The notes beneath the pieces are model-generated. The model had not been told where the DNA came from. It saw only the letters and a program-made list of their open reading frames with translations, and ran no database searches. The position numbers and the translations under genes are program-made. From Blastocatellia bacterium (lineage in GTDB: Bacteria > Acidobacteriota > Blastocatellia > HR10 > J050): 48,054 nt of DNA. Below, one piece after another: positions 43,699-48,054 of this stretch; the first letter of the stretch is position 1; each line of letters starts with the position of its first letter. The stretch lies in the NCBI GenBank assembly GCA_026985075.1, contig JALSQX010000042.1, forward strand, positions 1-48,054. The letters run 5' to 3'.

Positions 43699-46350
43699 AT
43701 GAAAGCGTTCTGGGTGGGGCTTGTTTTCCTCTCATTAATGTGGGTCTTTATTCTGCCCATATATGAATCCCCTCATAAGATCTGGGTGAGCCTTCTGTTC
43801 TTGGGCGTGGCAGCTAACAGCATAGCTTTTGGGCAGATGAAGGTTCAGCCGATCTCGCCGAGCATGGTTCTACTTTGGGGACCGCTCGGGCTCTTTGTAT
43901 TCGTACTTCCCTGGCCTTACACGCTGGGAGCGATTCTGTTCATGCTCGCACTGGTGAGCAGTCTGATGGCGGGCGAGAACCGAAAGATCCAAGCCGTGGT
44001 TTCAGGGCTCGGATTCACCGGATTGGTGCTTCTGCTTCAGGCCATCATCTGGCCGGTCTATGTTCATGTGGCTGCTCGATGGCATACGGTTCCAATCCTG
44101 AATCCAGTTTTGAGTTTCATCCTCCACTTGCTGGGTGCCCCTGTGAGCTTCGATGAGGATGGCTTTTTCATTCAAACAGCCGAGGGGGTCAAGGAGCTTT
44201 TTACGACCTGGGAGAGTCTGGGCACTTATGTTTTCCTGAATGTGGTACTTGGTAGCACGGGGCTTCTTCTCTTTTCCAGACGGATCCTGGAATCTCTCGG
44301 ACGGTTGCTTCTAGTCCTCACGGGCTACGCTATTGCGCGATACGTATTCCTGTTGCTCGCTTTTGCGAGCTTTGAGACGACAGATATCTTTTGGCGACGT
44401 CCCTGGTTGATCCTGAGCTTTCTGCCCCTCCCGGTCATTTTAATGAAGTTTGTACCGTTAACTCGGACGCGATCGGTAGAAGTACCAACTTTCTGGTTGA
44501 ACTGGCGGACAGCCACTTTCGGCATTCTGATGGGGATGGCTGCCCTGGTACTGAGTGGTGTGTTCTTGTTCCAGGATCCGGGCGTGAAAAAACAAGGGCG
44601 GGTACTCTTTGATGAAGGTCATAGCGACTGGGAATGGATGGATCGGCCCTTTGATACCGAGTGGTATGGCGAGCGGTCCAGCTACAATTACTACTGTCTG
44701 GGACAGTTCCTCAAGCACTATTATGTTGTGGATATCAGAAAGGATCCGCTCTCGGCAGAGCTACTGAAAAATTATGATGTGCTGGTTTTAAAAACGCCCA
44801 CGACCCCATATACACCAGAGGAAGTTGAAGCCGTCGTTCAGTTTGTGAAGGCGGGAGGTGGACTCCTGCTCATTGGTGATCATACCAATGTCTTTGGCAT
44901 GAGTACGTATTTGAATCGGATCGCGCGTCACTTTGGCTTCCGCTTCAAATACGATGCCACCTACGACTTAGCGACCGGCAGTCTATCGTTCTACGAGCCG
45001 CCGCGTCGTGGGCGCCATCCGGTGCTCGGCTATCTGCCGTTTCACATGTTCGCAACTTCTTGTTCGCTCCAAGCGCCGTTGCTTTCGGAGAGCGTCATTG
45101 TAGGATATGGACTGAAGGCGCTCAAAGCCGATTACTCACAGCGCAGTTTCTTTCCCAAGGAGGCTCACAGCGCCTCGGCCATGGAATTTGGGTTATTCTT
45201 ACAGACGGCGGCTTCTAAGCAAGGCTTGGGTCGCGTGCTGTTTTATACTGATAGTACATGCTTCTCCAATTTCTACATGTTCATGCCCGGCAAGCCCGAG
45301 TTGGTCTTAGGAGCGATCGAATGGCTCAATCGCCGGAATAAATATCACACGCTCAACCTTTGGTTTCTCTTGCTGAGTCTGACCACTCCGGTCATGGCTT
45401 CCTATCTGGCGCGACGGCTCCCTCGGGAACAACTCCTGCTGTGGGGGCTCTCGGGCGTCTTGATCGGGGGGGCGATTGGCATCGCTACCTTCGATGCCTT
45501 GAACCGGCGCACCTATCGGCCACCGGAGCCCCGTACACCTTACCCGAGGCTCATTTTTGAGGCGGAGCATTCGACCTATTATCTTCCAGTCAAGCACCTC
45601 CAAGGCAAACACAATACCGATATGCACACATTTTACGTGTGGACGCAACGGCTAGGTTTGATACCAGAGGTGAGCTACAGCTTCAAAAAGGCACTGGAGA
45701 GTGGTGACGTGCTGGTACTCATTAATCCCATCAAGTCGTTCACACCAGAGGAAGTCGAAGCTTTCATCAACTACGTGGAGCGCGGGGGGAAAGTCCTGTT
45801 GCTCGATGACCCGCGCAATCATACCAGCTCGACCAGTTACCAACTGCTGAACCCTTTCGATCTTCGCATCTCATTTTATGAGATTCCGAAAGGCACTCTG
45901 GTGAATGCAGCGGGCGAAGTGATCTGGCAAGGCGAGCACTTTGGAGAAGTTCAAGGCGGCGAGCCCCTCCTCTTTGTGCAACCACTTGAGAAGCGTTCAC
46001 AGGCGAAATCGCGCAGAGAGAGTGCGCCGCCGAAGCGTCCTGTGCTCGCTCTTGCCGGAAGGGGTCGAGGGCTGTTAGCGGTATTGGGCTGCTCATATAT
46101 GTTCACGGGGCAAGTCATGGGTTCGACCTCGACAGTGCCCGATGAGCGATTGCGCAAGATTTACGAACTGGAATACTGGATTTTCAGAAATATACTGAAG
46201 CTCGGTCAGAAGGCCGTGCGATCAGTGCACACGCCTTTGAACACGCTCTCTGAGGGCCGATCCTGTCCCATAGCCGAGGGCGCGCTGGTTCTTAGACCGA
46301 TCGCGAATCGGTCTGGTACCCTGGCGAGAGAATCAGCACGACGAATTTGA
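43699..46350 (+). CDS. Large membrane protein with two GATase1-like domains (paralogue 2)
   Basis: An 883-residue paralogue of the preceding protein. About eight TM helices (1-295) lead to a first soluble domain (RVLFDEGHSDWEWMDRP, VKAGGGLLLIGDHTNVFG), then two TM helices (NLWFLLLSLTTPVMASYL and LLLWGLSGVLIGGAIG), then a second domain (RLIFEAEHSTYYLP, YVERGGKVLLLDDPRNH, GRGLLAVLGCSYMF). Both paralogues share the GDHTxxxG turn. The N-terminal part carries GAPVSFDEDGFFIQTAEG then TWESLGTYVF and YAIARYVFLL, faintly like exosortases without their cysteine. It starts 1 nt after its partner. The C-tail is basic and may be disordered. Confidence 0.8.
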   Translation: MKAFWVGLVFLSLMWVFILPIYESPHKIWVSLLFLGVAANSIAFGQMKVQPISPSMVLLWGPLGLFVFVLPWPYTLGAILFMLALVSSLMAGENRKIQAVVSGLGFTGLVLLLQAIIWPVYVHVAARWHTVPILNPVLSFILHLLGAPVSFDEDGFFIQTAEGVKELFTTWESLGTYVFLNVVLGSTGLLLFSRRILESLGRLLLVLTGYAIARYVFLLLAFASFETTDIFWRRPWLILSFLPLPVILMKFVPLTRTRSVEVPTFWLNWRTATFGILMGMAALVLSGVFLFQDPGVKKQGRVLFDEGHSDWEWMDRPFDTEWYGERSSYNYYCLGQFLKHYYVVDIRKDPLSAELLKNYDVLVLKTPTTPYTPEEVEAVVQFVKAGGGLLLIGDHTNVFGMSTYLNRIARHFGFRFKYDATYDLATGSLSFYEPPRRGRHPVLGYLPFHMFATSCSLQAPLLSESVIVGYGLKALKADYSQRSFFPKEAHSASAMEFGLFLQTAASKQGLGRVLFYTDSTCFSNFYMFMPGKPELVLGAIEWLNRRNKYHTLNLWFLLLSLTTPVMASYLARRLPREQLLLWGLSGVLIGGAIGIATFDALNRRTYRPPEPRTPYPRLIFEAEHSTYYLPVKHLQGKHNTDMHTFYVWTQRLGLIPEVSYSFKKALESGDVLVLINPIKSFTPEEVEAFINYVERGGKVLLLDDPRNHTSSTSYQLLNPFDLRISFYEIPKGTLVNAAGEVIWQGEHFGEVQGGEPLLFVQPLEKRSQAKSRRESAPPKRPVLALAGRGRGLLAVLGCSYMFTGQVMGSTSTVPDERLRKIYELEYWIFRNILKLGQKAVRSVHTPLNTLSEGRSCPIAEGALVLRPIANRSGTLARESARRI

Positions 46351-46420
46351 GGATATTGCAAGTGCATATCGAACGAATCGTTCTGCCAAACGCCCGAACA
46401 TCGGGTAAGGAGGTGCCGGC

Positions 46421-46510
46421 TTGAAACTCGAATTCCACCACATCCCGTTGTTGATTACTGGGCTGCTCGTCGGCAGCCTGACTCACGCTTTAAAGGAGGT
46501 GTTTCTATGA
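46421..46510 (+). CDS. 29-residue membrane peptide, coupled to the Cys-rich gene
   Basis: A very short reading frame starts at TTG 46421 behind AAGGAGGTG (46407-46415) and ends at TGA 46508-46510, which overlaps ATG 46507 of the next gene. The peptide KLEFHHIPLLITGLLVGSL plus THALKEVFL is mostly one hydrophobic helix. Perfect Shine-Dalgarno and the ATGA overlap are the evidence. It may be a real micropeptide or merely a coupling device that helps translate the Cys-rich protein. Confidence 0.5.
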   Translation: MKLEFHHIPLLITGLLVGSLTHALKEVFL

Positions 46511-46941
46511 AACGCAGATTCTATGACTGGCCATTATTGACCATTGCCTTGCTCATTAGCAGTTTGGTCTATGCTTCACCACAGCGTGTGAAGGAAACAT
46601 CTGAAGTGGCACCGGTTTTCAGGATGTCACTTCAGGACGCCATCCTTCGACTGGAAAGCAATGGGCAGCGTCAGTGGCATCGACGTCTATTACCGAACTC
46701 TGGTGTTCCGGCTGCGGCGGCGAAGACATTCGAGTTCATCACCTGTGGGACAGCCTGCGATGGTGAGCCGGGGCCGACCGAAGAAGTGGGCACCTGCCAA
46801 GGTCAGGTCACTTGCTTGAGCACGTGCGCGAATACTTGCCAATCCACATGCTCGAACACCTGTGACCAGTTTAGCTGTTTTGGCAGTACCTGTGACGCGG
46901 GTACCTGTGCGATGACTTGTTCTGGATTTCGTTGTCCGTGA
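46507..46941 (+). CDS. Exported Cys-rich protein with Thr-Cys repeats
   Basis: A 144-residue protein with a Sec signal peptide (KRRFYDWPLLTIALLISSL, cut near VYASPQ), a linker of about 50 residues, and a C-terminal region dense in cysteine. Thirteen Cys lie at 80, 84, 97, 103, 107, 111, 115, 119, 124, 129, 134, 138 and 143. From 103 on the spacing is mostly four or five residues, and Thr precedes nearly every Cys. No family is known to me. Metal binding, disulfide folding or enzyme-made cross-links are all possible. TAAAGGAGGTG precedes ATG 46507. It closes the operon begun at 40708. Confidence 0.75.
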   Translation: MKRRFYDWPLLTIALLISSLVYASPQRVKETSEVAPVFRMSLQDAILRLESNGQRQWHRRLLPNSGVPAAAAKTFEFITCGTACDGEPGPTEEVGTCQGQVTCLSTCANTCQSTCSNTCDQFSCFGSTCDAGTCAMTCSGFRCP

Positions 46942-47006
46942 CCGAGGCGCATAGTAACCTTGACATGTGATATTTCAGACCCAATGCAGACATACAACTT
47001 TCCTTC

Positions 47007-47081
47007 TGTGGGTCACTGGGTCACCGGCTTCTGGAAATCAGCGAGAGGATGATACATTTATATAGCCCCTGGTGACCCACA
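47007..47081. promoter_or_regulatory. Inverted repeat upstream of the VWFA gene
   Basis: TGTGGGTCAC (47007-47016) is repeated inverted as GTGACCCACA (47072-47081), enclosing an AT-rich stretch (ATTTATATAG) that could hold a -10. The arms may bind a regulator of the gene at 47105 or end the preceding transcript. Confidence 0.4.
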
Positions 47082-47104
47082 AAGGGACAAAACGGGGATG
47101 GTAT

Positions 47105-48054
47105 ATGAAAGCCTTAACCGTCGTTCTGTTGATATTGGCGACAGCCGTTCCCTTCTCCGAGGCACAGGAAAAGGCAAAGCCTGATCAGATTCAAGAGGGC
47201 ACGGTTCAGTTGAGGGCAGAGCTCGTCGAGCTAGATGTGATCGTGACCGATGCGCATGGCCGGCCGATAAGGGATCTACAAAAAGATGACTTCGAAGTCT
47301 ACGAGGACGGGGTCAAACAGGAAATAGTGGCTTTCGAGTCAGTCATTGAAACTCTCGGTCTGCCCGCTGGGGTGACGAATGCTCCCCCTCGGATCCGCTC
47401 GGAAAGAAGCCGCGAAGTTCGAACTACTACACCAAGGTCCGTCCGGTATAGTGTATTCTATATCGCACATGTCACATTCAGCCACGAAGACCGAGTCCTG
47501 ATGGCAGCCAAAAAGCAGAAGCTTTTCCGGTCCCTTGAAGACCTCGTCTTCCCCTCTGATCGGGTGGCGTTCGCTCTTGATGGCAAACTGATCAAGGATT
47601 TCACCAACGACTTGGCGTCGATCAAAGAGGCGTTTGGGAATGTCATCCTAAGATCGAAACTTCGCGCTGTTGACTTTCAACAGCGAGCACATACGGGGCA
47701 CTCGGGGACGGAGAGCGGGCAGTCCTCTCTCAGCCAGATTCTCGCACGGCAGGAGGCACTTTTGTCGACTGTCGAGGCTCGGAATGCCGAAGAGGAGTGG
47801 CGAATTGCCTTACTGAAGTTAGCGCGGTTCGTCAGAGCGATGGGTGTTTTACCGGGTCGAAAGCACTTGATTTGGATTAACAGAGGGATGCCATCCGGCC
47901 CCCAATATACTGACCTGATAGAAAAAATCATCAGCGCGGCCAATCGGGCTGGGGTGAGTTTTTATATTATTGACGTGAGGGGGCTCGCGGCGGTTCCCAT
48001 AGTGCCTCTTGAGCAACTCGGCATTGATGATCCGCGAAAGAGAAACGTGGCCAA
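47105..48054 (+). CDS. VWFA-related Acidobacterial domain protein, truncated by window end
   Basis: The reading frame from ATG 47105 is open to the window end (316 codons seen). A signal peptide (MKALTVVLLILATAVPFSEA) precedes VQLRAELVELDVIVTDAHGR and KDDFEVYEDGVKQEIVAF, the opening motif of the acidobacterial VWFA-related family (TIGR03436), usually exported. A von Willebrand A-like fold follows (FYIAHVTFSHEDRVL, LARFVRAMGVLPGRKHLIWI, AANRAGVSFYIIDVRGL). The metal-site motif DxSxS expected at FYIAHVTFS is not intact. No -35 or strong Shine-Dalgarno is obvious. The C-terminal part lies outside the window. Confidence 0.85.
   Translation, partial: MKALTVVLLILATAVPFSEAQEKAKPDQIQEGTVQLRAELVELDVIVTDAHGRPIRDLQKDDFEVYEDGVKQEIVAFESVIETLGLPAGVTNAPPRIRSERSREVRTTTPRSVRYSVFYIAHVTFSHEDRVLMAAKKQKLFRSLEDLVFPSDRVAFALDGKLIKDFTNDLASIKEAFGNVILRSKLRAVDFQQRAHTGHSGTESGQSSLSQILARQEALLSTVEARNAEEEWRIALLKLARFVRAMGVLPGRKHLIWINRGMPSGPQYTDLIEKIISAANRAGVSFYIIDVRGLAAVPIVPLEQLGIDDPRKRNVA

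Overview
The window looks like a chromosomal segment of an Acidobacteriota bacterium, probably near the Blastocatellia. The main pointer is the truncated gene at the right edge, which carries the N-terminal motif of the 'VWFA-related Acidobacterial domain' proteins. The HspR-type heat-shock repressor, the ECF sigma / TPR anti-sigma / CHAT cluster and the moderately GC-rich base composition fit that placement. The assignment is inferred from gene content only. No rRNA, tRNA, CRISPR array or intact insertion sequence was seen.

Left part (1-12.6 kb). After a short region with no confident gene come dtd, a coiled-coil secreted protein, an esterase, a GT2 glycosyltransferase and a secreted PPC-like protein with a long structured leader. 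A minus-strand run follows. In transcription order from about 11.7 kb down to 4.7 kb it encodes RpoZ (omega), a Glu-rich protein, a DnaJ/CbpA co-chaperone, the HtrA protease, a small unknown protein, a LigB-AMMECR1 fusion and a bacterial aeRF1-like protein. Facing it on the plus strand are hspR and infA. Both divergent promoters carry the same element, CTTGACA-N7-ACTCATA, laid over the -35 region. It resembles the HspR operator (HAIR), so the protein-quality genes and hspR itself may be one heat-shock regulon. infA has no ATG, GTG or TTG start at the expected place, and appears to start at ATT behind a perfect Shine-Dalgarno.

Middle part (12.7-34.7 kb). This is housekeeping and metabolism: a leuS-lptE-holA-zinc ribbon-sirtuin operon, a class III aminotransferase, a polyprenyl-phosphate sugar transferase, a predicted lipoprotein, a beta-hydroxyacid dehydrogenase, a Ni/Co-type transporter, and hisG-hisD-hisC followed by an overlapping HAD phosphatase that could be the missing histidinol-phosphatase. 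Then come an S9 peptidase, an F420-type LLM oxidoreductase, exonuclease III and a methyltransferase.

Right part (34.7-48 kb) is accessory. It opens with REP-like palindromes. Next is an ECF sigma factor, a zinc-finger anti-sigma with TPRs, a decayed GxxExxY gene and a PPC-TPR-CHAT protease-like protein. A palindrome-rich noncoding stretch of about 0.8 kb precedes the most novel-looking locus, a tightly packed operon at 40.7-46.9 kb. That operon encodes an AraC-type regulator, two large paralogous membrane proteins each with two GATase1-like domains, a 29-residue membrane peptide, and an exported Cys-rich protein with a regular Thr-Cys repeat. I do not recognise this combination as a described system.
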